DNA of 31,840 bases from a virus, in IMG/VR virus record IMGVR_UViG_3300047470_000535, positions 1 to 31,840 of that record; one strand, written 5' to 3'. Numbering within the stretch: the stretch's first letter is position 1; each line of letters opens with the position of its first letter. The notes under the pieces are model-generated. The model was not told where the DNA came from. It ran no database searches and was given only the letters and a program-made list of their open reading frames with translations. Below, piece after piece: positions 6,395 to 14,460 of this stretch. A program made the translations under genes and the position numbers.

Positions 6395-6937
6395 TTACTT
6401 CGGTGTAGAGACTTCTTTTGCGTAGGCCTGACAGGCCCGCAGGGCGATCAATCCTTGGTCGCCGGCATCGGTTATTCCGATAATTCGTTGAGCATGCGCT
6501 GGGTCAAGTTGGGCTCTTGTGGTGCCATGAACCACGCGGCCGGTGGCGGTGGTGGCTGACATTGAACAGCTGCCGGTGGTTTCGGTGGCGGCGAGTACGA
6601 CTGACAGCCGCATATCAGCAGTAGCCAGGCGATCACGCAGACGAGCCTGCTTGGTTTGCTCATCGGTCAATTCCTTGTGGTGGGTTTCGTCTTTGTTCTG
6701 CAGACGCCGCTCCAGAGCCAGGCGCTTGTCCTGCTCGATACGCTGCACGGCGGCAGACGCTTGGGATAACTCGTTAAGGGTGTCCGCCTGCAATCGGGCC
6801 TGGCGCTCCAGTTCGCGGCCATAACGCCAGTCCTGGGCTGTCCAGGCCAACGCAGCAGATCCGGCGGTCACCGACAGCAACAGCACGACGACGGCGGCGA
6901 TACGGAACTGCGCGGGGATCAAGTCGAGTAGACGCAT
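6395..6937 (-). CDS. Rz: Rz-like inner-membrane spanin
   Basis: Rz with Rz1 bridges the envelope and disrupts the outer membrane at the end of lysis. The 180-residue product has one N-terminal membrane anchor (about residues 12-32, IAAVVVLLLSVTAGSAALAW) and then a long charged periplasmic coiled coil (ELERQARLQADTL through EQTKQARLRDRLAT). The ATG at 6937 is chosen for its GAGG site and because it overlaps the end of the endolysin gene by 19 nt. The Rz1 gene is nested inside in another frame. Confidence 0.88.
   Translation of the reverse strand: MRLLDLIPAQFRIAAVVVLLLSVTAGSAALAWTAQDWRYGRELERQARLQADTLNELSQASAAVQRIEQDKRLALERRLQNKDETHHKELTDEQTKQARLRDRLATADMRLSVVLAATETTGSCSMSATTATGRVVHGTTRAQLDPAHAQRIIGITDAGDQGLIALRACQAYAKEVSTPK
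6472..6663 (-). CDS. Rz1: Rz1-like outer-membrane lipoprotein spanin (nested in Rz)
   Basis: A 63-residue product wholly inside Rz in another frame. It has a lipoprotein signal peptide with lipobox LICGC, so lipidated Cys20 becomes the mature N-terminus. A Pro-rich segment (SPPPKPPAAV, QPPPPPAA) follows, typical of Rz1. The protein pairs with Rz to complete the spanin complex. The full nesting inside the periplasmic part of Rz is the lambda-type arrangement. Confidence 0.9.
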   Translation of the reverse strand: MSKPSRLVCVIAWLLLICGCQSYSPPPKPPAAVQCQPPPPPAAWFMAPQEPNLTQRMLNELSE

Positions 6938-7482
6938 AACACCGCCCTCGCCCTGCCCCACAACTGCAGGCGATCTTCCAGGCCGTTGAGCCCGCCATTG
7001 ATCCGGCGGGTGATGGTGTTGAACTGCTCTTGATCCGCGAGTACGTTCAGCCCGTTCACCGACCAGAACCACGCAGCTGACTCTGCCGCCCACTGCGGCT
7101 GCTCGAGCAGCTCAGGCGTGCCAAGCAATCGCTCATCGCCGAACAATGCCAAGCTGCAGCGCAGGTAGTTGTCGTGGCCGGTGATCTGGATCAGCCCGCG
7201 CCCCCGATAGCGTTGGCCGTCACCGTCGGCTGCAGGCGTGTTCCCCAGCTTGGCCGCAAGCGCGCCGGTGTCGTACTTGCTGAGGTATTGACCACTCCCC
7301 AGCTCACGCACGTACTGCAGCTGGCCCGACTCGTGGCCGATCTGGGCGAGGAATGCCGCCTGGCGCTTCGGTGTGTCGATCTTTCGATTCGCCATGGCCG
7401 CGTTTAGGGCGGATACAAAAACGCCGGCTTGGCGGCCGGCGTTCGGGAGGATCTGCAGCAACTGCTGCTGGGTGATGGGCAT
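6919..7482 (-). CDS. Phage endolysin, glycoside hydrolase family 19
   Basis: This enzyme cleaves peptidoglycan during lysis. The 187-residue product begins MPITQQQLLQ; the start at 7482 is chosen for its AGGAG site 6 nt upstream. GH19 features are IGHESGQ with probable catalytic Glu51, a second Glu60 in VREL, and the RGRGLIQITG loop (93-102). No signal peptide or anchor is seen, so it needs the holin for release. The holin gene lies about 20 kb away. A strong hairpin lies within codons 13-21. Confidence 0.9.
   Translation of the reverse strand: MPITQQQLLQILPNAGRQAGVFVSALNAAMANRKIDTPKRQAAFLAQIGHESGQLQYVRELGSGQYLSKYDTGALAAKLGNTPAADGDGQRYRGRGLIQITGHDNYLRCSLALFGDERLLGTPELLEQPQWAAESAAWFWSVNGLNVLADQEQFNTITRRINGGLNGLEDRLQLWGRARAVLCVYST
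7417..7443 (-). terminator. Terminator-like hairpin inside the endolysin gene
   Basis: A perfect 9-bp GC-rich stem (7420-7428 with 7435-7443, arms AACGCCGGC/GCCGGCGTT) and a 6-nt loop are followed on the minus strand by more T (five T in all, two of them in the stem). It lies in codons 13-21 of the endolysin. It could act as an intragenic attenuator or only reflect the Asn-Ala-Gly-Arg-Gln-Ala-Gly coding sequence. Confidence 0.4.
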
Positions 7483-7536
7483 ACAAGCTCCTAACATGAG
7501 TAGCCCGCACTTGGCGGGGGTTGTGGTGCGCGACCG

Positions 7537-8586
7537 CTACGCCAGGCTGACGACTTTGACTGGCTTAGCGGCTTTCTTCGTTTTCTTGCCTTTGGCTTTG
7601 GCCTTGCCCTTTTTACCCCCGTTGCACTCGACGGTGGTGGACCAGCCGGCTTGGGTGAATGTCTGCTCGACTGAATCCACCAGATACTCGCCATCAAGCC
7701 CAACCTTGAAGCCCTGGGCGTTAATTGAGCGCTCGGCGAAAAGATCCGTGCGGCCGTCCATTTCCAGACGCACGCCGGCCGTCGAGCGGTTGAACGCAGC
7801 CAAGCGCGCCTTAGCCGCGGATTCGGCGGCGGTCTTGTTCGGGTGAATATGGCGGTCGGTGTGCACTGCCGGCAGTCCATCCGGCACGTCATCGTTGTCC
7901 AGGGATACAACCGATAACTTGCCCGTCTTCTTGTCCTGATGCTTGGCCGCAACGGTCTTGTGCGCGTTACGGTCGCCCAGGCGAAATTGCCAGCGGCTTA
8001 CGTCGCTGCGCGCGATGGTGATCGCGGTAATCACCTTGCCGCTGGCACTCAGGCCCGCTTGGCGCTGCATCACCATCAACTTACCGTCGCCCACCTTGGC
8101 GGTGCAGTCGTACTGTTTAGCCAGGCGCGTGACAAAGCTGAAGTCAGATTCGTGGAGCTGGTCAGCCCTGGCGACTTTCGTGGCGATGGTGCAGGCCGGT
8201 GTCCAGCCGTTGCGCGCCGCAATGTCAGAAACGATTTTCGACAACGGCACGTCTTCCCAGCTACCGCTGCGGATTGACTTGCCAGTACCGCGCATGTCGC
8301 TCGCCTTGCCACGGATAACGATGGTGTCCGGCGGGCCGGACATCTCGATTTCATCGACCACATAGCGCCCCAGGCGCACCAGGGACGTTTCGGCATAGCC
8401 TAGGTAGACCTCGATCCCGGCGCCGCGCTTGGGCAGCGTTACCAGGCCGTCGCGGTCATCAATGCGCAACTCAAACTCGTCCGACTCCATGCCGGGCTTA
8501 TCCGTGGTGCGCAACAGCAAAAGCCGATCGTTAATCAGTGAAGTAATGTCGGAACCGTTCGCGACGATTCTAAATTGGGGAGTCAT
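7537..8586 (-). CDS. D: P2-type late control/baseplate protein D
   Basis: A 349-residue homologue of P2 gpD, a baseplate hub protein of contractile tails. It shows the typical start (TPQFRIVANGSDIT), the DRLLLLRTTDKPGMESDEFELRIDDRD segment and HESDFSFVTRLAKQYDCTAKV in the core. The Lys-rich end (KKGKAKAKGKKTKKAAK) is a basic tail. It lies at the end of the P2-like tail block after U and X. A terminator-like hairpin precedes it, and its ribosome site is weak. Confidence 0.93.
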   Translation of the reverse strand: MTPQFRIVANGSDITSLINDRLLLLRTTDKPGMESDEFELRIDDRDGLVTLPKRGAGIEVYLGYAETSLVRLGRYVVDEIEMSGPPDTIVIRGKASDMRGTGKSIRSGSWEDVPLSKIVSDIAARNGWTPACTIATKVARADQLHESDFSFVTRLAKQYDCTAKVGDGKLMVMQRQAGLSASGKVITAITIARSDVSRWQFRLGDRNAHKTVAAKHQDKKTGKLSVVSLDNDDVPDGLPAVHTDRHIHPNKTAAESAAKARLAAFNRSTAGVRLEMDGRTDLFAERSINAQGFKVGLDGEYLVDSVEQTFTQAGWSTTVECNGGKKGKAKAKGKKTKKAAKPVKVVSLA

Positions 8587-8601
8587 AGGGCATTGGCCAA
8601 T

Positions 8602-8621
8602 AAAAAAACCGCACTGGGCGG
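8602..8621 (-). terminator. Intrinsic terminator between X and D
   Basis: On the minus strand, arms CCGC/GCGG around a 5-nt loop are followed by seven T. It is short but well formed, and resembles the hairpins at 14381, 18708 and 21849. Confidence 0.65.
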
Positions 8622-8685
8622 GCTCTAGGGAAAGGAGGCGTCACGCGTAACGAACGCCAGGCCTATCTGGATGCGTTGAACTGAA

Positions 8686-8892
8686 TTAATCCCAAAGGGC
8701 CACTTGCTCATCAACAGGGCCTGGCAGATCCGGCAAGACAATCACCACACCGGCACGGTAAGGCTGATCCTCGTCCGCTAGGCCCTGATTGGCCGCAAGC
8801 ACTGCCTCAACACTGCCCACCAGATGGCCATAGAAGTTATGGCAAATGGTATCGAGAAGATCCCCGTCAGATGTTCTGCATGTCGTCGCCAT
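8686..8892 (-). CDS. X: P2-type tail protein X (LysM-like)
   Basis: A 68-residue protein matching the tail X family: TSDGDLLDTICHNFYG, then VEAVLAANQGLADEDQPYRAGVVIVLPDLP, a LysM-like fold of the baseplate hub. The ATG at 8892 fits the upstream GGAG better than the TTG three codons earlier. It overlaps the end of U by 26 nt, as in related P2-like tails where U, X and D are adjacent. Confidence 0.9.
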   Translation of the reverse strand: MATTCRTSDGDLLDTICHNFYGHLVGSVEAVLAANQGLADEDQPYRAGVVIVLPDLPGPVDEQVALWD

Positions 8893-9712
8893 AGCGCACA
8901 AACTCCAAGGTAAACGCCTGTTTGCGGGGGATACCGCCCTGCATCAGCGCGCTCTGGTCTTCGTCAATGGTCTTGAGGCACCAGGTGCCCAGCACAACGC
9001 CATAACCCGTGGTCAGGGTCACCGGCTTGAGCTGGGAGCCTATCGAACGCAACGTGTTGAGCTGTTCCAGACCGCCACGGTAGCCCGGAAAAATATCGCC
9101 CTTGAGTGTGATCTTCTCGTCACCCATGCCCACGGCCTGCTGGGCCGACCGACGCGTCAGGCGCTCCTGAGAGGCCCAGCGGTATTCAGTCGAGCGGCGC
9201 AGCGAGTCAAAGGCCGCCGTATCAAGGTTGAAGTAATACGGCTGCGCCTTCGGGTCCAGCGGCTGAATGATCAGCAGATGGGGGAACGGCTTCACCGCCT
9301 CTTTCGCCGGCGTGCCGTCCGTAGCAAACGCACCAGTGGGCAGGATATTTGCCAGCGACGGGTCAATCTTGCCGGCGATCTTGTTGATCGCGGTAGCTGC
9401 CCGCCCTGCCTGCTCTTTCAAGGTGCCCAGGCGCTCGTCAATCTGCGACAGGGCGCGCGTAGCACGGTTGTAGGTGGCCACCACCTGGCCAACCTTGGCT
9501 TGGGCAGTGGCAATACCCCGCATGACTCGCTGTAGCTTCTCTCCCACGGCAGGACCAATAAACGGCAGATCCTCCAGCTCGTTGGCCGCGCCGGTGATTT
9601 CGCTGATCGCACCGTTTACCGGCCCAATCACCCCGTCGATACTGCGCCGACCCGCTTCGCCGGCCGAGGCCAGGTACTTCAGGCCAGACTGTAGCTGTGC
9701 CAGTGATTCCAT
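8867..9712 (-). CDS. U: P2-type tail protein U with N-terminal extension
   Basis: The C-terminal half (about residues 140-281) is P2 gpU-like: PHLLIIQPLDPK, RRSAQQAVGMGDEKITLKGDIFP, and ending in FTLEFVRYGDD. Unlike classical gpU (about 160 residues), it carries roughly 130 extra N-terminal residues that look helical (LAQLQSGLKYLASAGEAG, then ATAQAKVGQVVATYNRATRA). GpU is needed in tail completion at the baseplate end. The ATG has GGGGGG just upstream. Confidence 0.88.
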   Translation of the reverse strand: MESLAQLQSGLKYLASAGEAGRRSIDGVIGPVNGAISEITGAANELEDLPFIGPAVGEKLQRVMRGIATAQAKVGQVVATYNRATRALSQIDERLGTLKEQAGRAATAINKIAGKIDPSLANILPTGAFATDGTPAKEAVKPFPHLLIIQPLDPKAQPYYFNLDTAAFDSLRRSTEYRWASQERLTRRSAQQAVGMGDEKITLKGDIFPGYRGGLEQLNTLRSIGSQLKPVTLTTGYGVVLGTWCLKTIDEDQSALMQGGIPRKQAFTLEFVRYGDDMQNI

Positions 9713-9721
9713 ATTCCCCCC

Positions 9722-12208
9722 TTAGAGATGCGGCGCGTCGTAGAGCTGTCGGTTTTCGAGCTGCTGGGAGATTTCCCGTCGATGCTGCTCCAGCAGCGGC
9801 TGCAACCTGGCCGCAAGCTCATTCGGGTCTTTCACATCGCCCTGCACCGTCAGCGTAAAGGGCGCGCTAATGTCCACTTTGGGCTCGATCTTGGCCGGCT
9901 GGACCTTCGCCACCACGGCCGCCGCAAGTGGCGCCGCTACCGCATCAGCGCTGGCCTGGGGCATCATCATGGACCGCGCAGCATCACCCGGATTGACCGC
10001 GCCAGGCGCCGTAGGCAAAGCCCCCTGTCCGGGATTGGTAAGCATGAGCGGGCCGGTGCGCGACGGGGCAAAAGACTTGGCAGTATCCCCAAGCACCGGC
10101 GGGATGTCCTTGCCGGCATCCTTCATCATCAATGGACCGGCCACGGGCATGACCTTCTTGCTTTCGTCAGAGCCAAACATCGACTTGCCGATGGCACCGC
10201 CCAGGGCATCACCGCCCAAGCTCCCTAGATACCCGCCAATCAGGCCGCCCAAGATGGTGCCGATTACCGGTACCGCCGACCCGATTGCCGCACCGGCCGC
10301 CGCACCGGCAAGAGTGCCAGCAAGCCCGCCGGCCGCCGCGCCATAACCTTCAGCTTTTTCGTCCTGGGTTTCAGCGTTGTCGTAAGTGTCTTTGACCTTA
10401 AAGCCGGCCTCAATTACGGCCAACACTGCCGGCCCCTTCAGGCCCGCGCCAACGCCACGGCCTGGACTTCGGCCACGGCCGCCACCCCTGCCCTTGCCCT
10501 TCCCATCCTTACCGCCAGCGTCGTCGACGCCGCCCAAATCCATGCCACCAGATCCACCAACAGGCATGTTGGTGACAATGACTTTCTGCGGGATATTCGG
10601 GTTACCCATCAGCGAGCCGCGCCCAAGGTTGAGCAACCCCTTGGCAATCTTGAATCCGCTCATCGCGGCCTGAAACGCGATCACGGCCGCCACGGCGGCG
10701 CCGATCCCCGTCACAACCCGGGGCGACTCGTCCGACAGCTTGGCCAGCCCCTGGGTGACATAGGCCAACCCATCCGCCACCTTGTCAGTGACTGGCCGGA
10801 ATGCGTCACCAATGGCGCGCATGGCCTCGTCCATACCCTGGGCCATTTCCGCCCATTTTTGCGCTGACGCCTGCCGGCGTTCCTCAAGGTTCTTATCAAG
10901 GATCCCGGTGGCACTGGCCGAGTCTTTCTTGAGCTGCGCATACAGCTCTTTGTTTTGCATGAAGGCCGTCAAAGCGCCCTTAACCTGCATATCCGCAAAC
11001 AGATCCCCGGTCCGCAAAGCCTGCTCCAAGGAGGCAATCATGGCCTTGGCTTTCTCGGGGTCAGTCTCCTTACTGATCTTCGCCGTAGCGGCGGCCATCG
11101 CGGCGGCCTTCTTCGGATCCGTCGCCGCGATGTACTTCTGTGCCAGCTCAAAGCTGGATTCCAGGGTTGATTTACCGTTCTGCAGGCCGGTATTCATCGA
11201 CCCTTGGTAGTCAATCCCAGCATCCTTGTAGGCCTTGACCGTATCGCCAGAACCGATTTTCTCCATCCAGTTCTTGAGGTTGTTGGCCGCTTCGTCGGCA
11301 CCGCCGGCGGTCTTCATTTGCACCTGAAGCATTGAGCCCAGCTGCGTGACCGCATCCATGCCAGTAATGCCGATCTTGCCCATACCTGCCAGCAGTTCGG
11401 GGAACCAGCGCGCCATGTCGGCCGCTTCAAAACTACCCGCCTGGCCCTGATAGGCGATAGCCTCAAGCGCCTTTTGCATCACGGCCGGGTCGGAGATTTT
11501 GGCGTTCTGCCCCAAGGCGTTAATCATGCGGGCCGTTTCGCCGCCATCCGCCCCCTGCCCTACGGAAAATTTGGCCGCCACTGGTGCGTACGACAGCGCC
11601 TTATCCAGCTCCATGCCGGCCCCCACCAGGGCGTTGACCACCTCGGCCACCTGATTGCGGGCCATGCCGGAATCGCGCGACGTACCAATAATCGTCTTGG
11701 CCATCTGCGCTTCTTCGGGCTTGTTGGCAATGTTCGCCTTGATCGCAATGTCACGAATGATCGCGCCAAAGTCCGCGCTAACCTTCGTCGGAATGGCCAT
11801 CGCTGCCGTGGCGGCCGCCGCCTGGCCGATGCTGCTTCTCATCTGCTGCTTGCCAGCGTCGAGCTGCATATGGCCCTTGGCCTTAAGCTCGGCCTTGGTT
11901 GCCGCCTGGCCCATGGCAGCGTAAGCCTTGGTCAGGTTGCGCACTTCAACGCCCTGCTTACGCAGGCCATCCAGATTATTCTCCAGCTTTCGCCGCAGCG
12001 CCTCGGCGCCCTTGTCCCCGGCCATGTGCGCCTTGCGCCATTCATCGCGCAAACGCATGGTTTCGCCGATGGTCTTTTGCAGCACCCGCGCCTTGTTGCC
12101 TTGTTCCTCCAGCTTCTTGATTTTGTTGCTGACGTCCTTGAACGCCGCCCCTACCGTCGAGCTGACGGCCCCGCCAATCACCAGGCCGAGAGCAAGTTTA
12201 TTCGCCAT
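9722..12208 (-). CDS. T: Tail tape measure protein T
   Basis: The longest gene in the window, with 828 residues. Tape measure proteins set tail length and lie inside the tube. It begins with a coiled coil (KDVSNKIKKLEEQGNKARVLQ), continues with long Ala-rich helices and a TP901-type core, and has a Gly/Ala-rich hydrophobic region at about 600-680 (AAGGLAGTLAGAAAGAAIGS). Length is close to P2 T (815 residues), so a tail of comparable length is expected. It follows E/E' and precedes U, the P2 order. Confidence 0.93.
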   Translation of the reverse strand: MANKLALGLVIGGAVSSTVGAAFKDVSNKIKKLEEQGNKARVLQKTIGETMRLRDEWRKAHMAGDKGAEALRRKLENNLDGLRKQGVEVRNLTKAYAAMGQAATKAELKAKGHMQLDAGKQQMRSSIGQAAAATAAMAIPTKVSADFGAIIRDIAIKANIANKPEEAQMAKTIIGTSRDSGMARNQVAEVVNALVGAGMELDKALSYAPVAAKFSVGQGADGGETARMINALGQNAKISDPAVMQKALEAIAYQGQAGSFEAADMARWFPELLAGMGKIGITGMDAVTQLGSMLQVQMKTAGGADEAANNLKNWMEKIGSGDTVKAYKDAGIDYQGSMNTGLQNGKSTLESSFELAQKYIAATDPKKAAAMAAATAKISKETDPEKAKAMIASLEQALRTGDLFADMQVKGALTAFMQNKELYAQLKKDSASATGILDKNLEERRQASAQKWAEMAQGMDEAMRAIGDAFRPVTDKVADGLAYVTQGLAKLSDESPRVVTGIGAAVAAVIAFQAAMSGFKIAKGLLNLGRGSLMGNPNIPQKVIVTNMPVGGSGGMDLGGVDDAGGKDGKGKGRGGGRGRSPGRGVGAGLKGPAVLAVIEAGFKVKDTYDNAETQDEKAEGYGAAAGGLAGTLAGAAAGAAIGSAVPVIGTILGGLIGGYLGSLGGDALGGAIGKSMFGSDESKKVMPVAGPLMMKDAGKDIPPVLGDTAKSFAPSRTGPLMLTNPGQGALPTAPGAVNPGDAARSMMMPQASADAVAAPLAAAVVAKVQPAKIEPKVDISAPFTLTVQGDVKDPNELAARLQPLLEQHRREISQQLENRQLYDAPHL

Positions 12209-12244
12209 GTGCGCGCCCTATACGTCGGGTAGATCAACAGCGGC

Positions 12245-12451
12245 TCAATCCGTGAGCCACCACACCATCACGTTAAAGGGCATGGCCAGGATCTCGGCAG
12301 ACGAGAAACCCGTCTCTTTTGCCAAGCGCTTGGCCAGCACCTTAAGCGTGCCCTCGTTACACGTCGTCTTCTTCAACCAGGCGAAAATAGCCCGCCTGAA
12401 GGCGCATGTAGTCCTTGTATTTGAGGGCAGTGAGTTCGGCCTCGGTAGCCA
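12245..12451 (-). CDS. E' frame: C-terminal extension of the tail assembly chaperone
   Basis: This frame lies between E and T, overlaps the 3' end of E and has no ATG start. After a TAA at 12454-12452 it stays open to TGA at 12247-12245. Its last part reads as protein (EGTLKVLAKRLAKETGFSSA, then EILAMPFNVMVWWLTD), like the small E' products of P2-like tails. E' is usually made by programmed frameshift from E. Here E' is offset +1 (equivalently -2) from E, not the -1 used by P2. Independent initiation, for example at a GTG near 12340, is possible. Confidence 0.65.
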   Translation of the reverse strand, partial: WLPRPNSLPSNTRTTCAFRRAIFAWLKKTTCNEGTLKVLAKRLAKETGFSSAEILAMPFNVMVWWLTD

Positions 12452-12665
12452 TTAGCAGGCTGCAAAACAAGTTCAGCTCCACCTTTTCATGGTCACCATT
12501 GCCGGCGATCTTGGCGGCCATAACGTCCTTCACGCTGGGCGCCCGCATCATCAGCTTATCGGTCACAACCCCATTGAGATTGGCCTTATGCTTGAGCGTT
12601 ACGGTAACGCCGTCGTCGCTCAGGACAAGCCAGGATGGCAGCGGCGCTGTAAGAGAATCGGTCAT
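12357..12665 (-). CDS. E: Tail assembly chaperone E
   Basis: A 102-residue homologue of P2 gpE, a chaperone that coats the tape measure protein during tail assembly. It has the family start (APLPSWLVLSDDGVTVTLKH), a KDVMAAKIAGNGDHEKVELNLF core and an acidic end (LVEEDDV). The ATG is preceded by AAGGATT. It sits between the tube and T genes as in P2, and the overlapping E' frame begins within its last third. Confidence 0.88.
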   Translation of the reverse strand: MTDSLTAPLPSWLVLSDDGVTVTLKHKANLNGVVTDKLMMRAPSVKDVMAAKIAGNGDHEKVELNLFCSLLMATEAELTALKYKDYMRLQAGYFRLVEEDDV

Positions 12666-12676
12666 GTCATCAATCC

Positions 12677-13180
12677 TTAGAGGCCCAGGGCCGAACGTTC
12701 AGCGGCCAGTTGATCAACACCGTTGATCACCTGCACCATGTTGGCAAAGTCGATTTCGAACATCACACGACCGTCGATTTCGAGCTTGTAGTAAGTGACG
12801 GCCACGGCGTGCTTGATTTCGGCCTTGTCGCCCGGCTTCCAATCGCCCATATCCACTTCTTTGAGCGATCCGCGCAGGGTCACAGTGACCGACTTAACGG
12901 TGCCTTTCTGGCCCCTGAACGAGCCACGAAAAACGAGGTTGCACGCGGTCTGATCCGCCAGGCCGAAGAACTTCAACGCCTCTTTACGCACGCCGTTGGT
13001 GGTGAATGCCGCCTCCAGCTTTTCCAAGCCGGTGGGCAGGTCGACAGGGCCGCTCATGCCGCCGCCCCGGTATTCTTCGCTCTTGATCGCCAGTTTGGGC
13101 AACGTCATCGATGGCACGTCACCGGAAAAGCTCACGCCGTCACAGAACATGACGCAGTTGGTCAACATTTCAGGAATCAT
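12677..13180 (-). CDS. FII: Major tail tube protein FII
   Basis: A 167-residue P2-type tube protein. Family features include the PEMLTNCVMFCDG start, SMTLPKLAIKSEEYRGGGMSGP and LEIDGRVMFEIDFANMVQVINGVD near the end. It polymerises around the tape measure inside the sheath. It directly follows the sheath gene with a 12-nt gap and has GGGGGCC upstream of its ATG. Confidence 0.94.
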   Translation of the reverse strand: MIPEMLTNCVMFCDGVSFSGDVPSMTLPKLAIKSEEYRGGGMSGPVDLPTGLEKLEAAFTTNGVRKEALKFFGLADQTACNLVFRGSFRGQKGTVKSVTVTLRGSLKEVDMGDWKPGDKAEIKHAVAVTYYKLEIDGRVMFEIDFANMVQVINGVDQLAAERSALGL

Positions 13181-13192
13181 TACTCGGCCCCC

Positions 13193-14359
13193 TTAGGCTG
13201 CTTCAAGTACTTCGGTCAGCCACTCGTTGGTGACTTCGATCAGGAAATTCGGGTTCTCGGCCGGCGGCACGTCGGTAAAGCGAATGCGCCAGTAGACTTT
13301 GCCCTGCTCCAACTGGGAGGCCGTGTTCATTTCAGTGTCTGCGTACACCTCAAAGTTGATCACAGCGCCGGCGTTTTTCTGGTCACGCATGAAGGCCTGA
13401 AGCCCTTCGGTCACGTCCGACACATAGGTTTTCGTGATCGAGCGGTCTACCGCCCACTTGTGGCCGGCCTGGATCGCATCCATGAGGATGTCGCAAGTTC
13501 GCACGCGGGTGACAAACGACCACTTGGCATCGGCCGAGCAGGTGCGGTTACCCCACAGGCGGTAGCCGCCGTCACGGATGATCGTGGTGATGTTCGCGTT
13601 ATTGAGCAGGTTGGCCCGACACGTTGCGTCACCGTCCAAGTACTCCACCGGGCGGGTGGTACCGGTGATACCCACAAACTCTTTGTTGGATGGAGACGCC
13701 CAATAGCCGTACTCGGCATCGGTCCAGGCAAACAGGCCTGCCACCCACGCCGAGGCTGGGGCGTCCACGGTCGCGCTTTCGACGGTGCTCCAGAACTGCA
13801 CGCCCGGATCCACCAAGTAAATGCGCTTACTGCCGAAGTTCAGCGCGTAGGCCATAGCGGCCTCATCGGTAGTATTCGGCCCATCGATAATGGCAATCGC
13901 GCGCAGCTTGCCGGCCAGGGCGTCCATTGCGGTGGCCACCGCTTGCGTGGCCGAATGCCCCGGGGCAATCAGCAACTTAGGCTGGGCATTGTGTCGGCTC
14001 TTGCCGTCCAACAGCGCCTGAAGGCCCGTGCGCTGCCCATCCGCCAGAACGCCACCGATGATGGCCGACGTTTGCAGCGCGGCGTCAGCAAGCTTAGGGA
14101 CGCCAACGGCGACGATTACAGCCTTCGCCCGCACATAGATCGCCTGGCACGCCCGGGTGATAGCCGAGTCAGCCCCGAACGCGGCAATGGCCTCACGCTC
14201 GGACGTGATCAGCTTAAGCTCGCCAGCCTTGGCACTGCCGCCACCCAGTACGCCAGGGGTGAAGGTGTCGCACAGACCAATGATCGAGGACGACGGGAGC
14301 GAGATAGTGCGCGCCCCGGTGTCGATCAGCGAAGTGGTGATGCCGTGAAAGAAACTCAT
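13193..14359 (-). CDS. FI: Contractile tail sheath protein FI
   Basis: The 388-residue sheath protein makes this a myovirus-type tail. It begins MSFFHGITTSLIDTGARTIS, has EYGYWASPSNKEFVGITGTTRPVEYLDGD and RDGGYRLWGNRTCSAD in the core, and ends with the conserved handshake-type tail (RIRFTDVPPAENPNFLIEVT, then NEWLTEV). The ATG at 14359 suits the GGAG 10 nt upstream better than a TTG three codons earlier. Confidence 0.95.
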   Translation of the reverse strand: MSFFHGITTSLIDTGARTISLPSSSIIGLCDTFTPGVLGGGSAKAGELKLITSEREAIAAFGADSAITRACQAIYVRAKAVIVAVGVPKLADAALQTSAIIGGVLADGQRTGLQALLDGKSRHNAQPKLLIAPGHSATQAVATAMDALAGKLRAIAIIDGPNTTDEAAMAYALNFGSKRIYLVDPGVQFWSTVESATVDAPASAWVAGLFAWTDAEYGYWASPSNKEFVGITGTTRPVEYLDGDATCRANLLNNANITTIIRDGGYRLWGNRTCSADAKWSFVTRVRTCDILMDAIQAGHKWAVDRSITKTYVSDVTEGLQAFMRDQKNAGAVINFEVYADTEMNTASQLEQGKVYWRIRFTDVPPAENPNFLIEVTNEWLTEVLEAA

Positions 14360-14380
14360 AAGGCTCAATCTCCAGAAACG

Positions 14381-14403
14381 AAAAAGCCCCGCATGAGCAG
14401 GGC
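14381..14403 (-). terminator. Intrinsic terminator between tail-fibre assembly gene and sheath gene
   Basis: On the minus strand, a GC-rich 7-bp stem with one mismatch and a 4-nt loop is followed by five T. It lies just before the sheath start, within the late operon. Confidence 0.6.
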
Positions 14404-14460
14404 CGTAGGTTGTTCGTGTTAGTTGTACTTGGAGCGCCCCTCAAAAAACGGTAAGGGCGA

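Noticed and set aside
12710-14422. Long plus-strand open frame opposite the sheath and tube genes
   Set aside because: It is antisense to two genes with clear family matches. Its product is Arg/His/Gly-rich and low in normal protein features, as expected from high-GC shadow frames.
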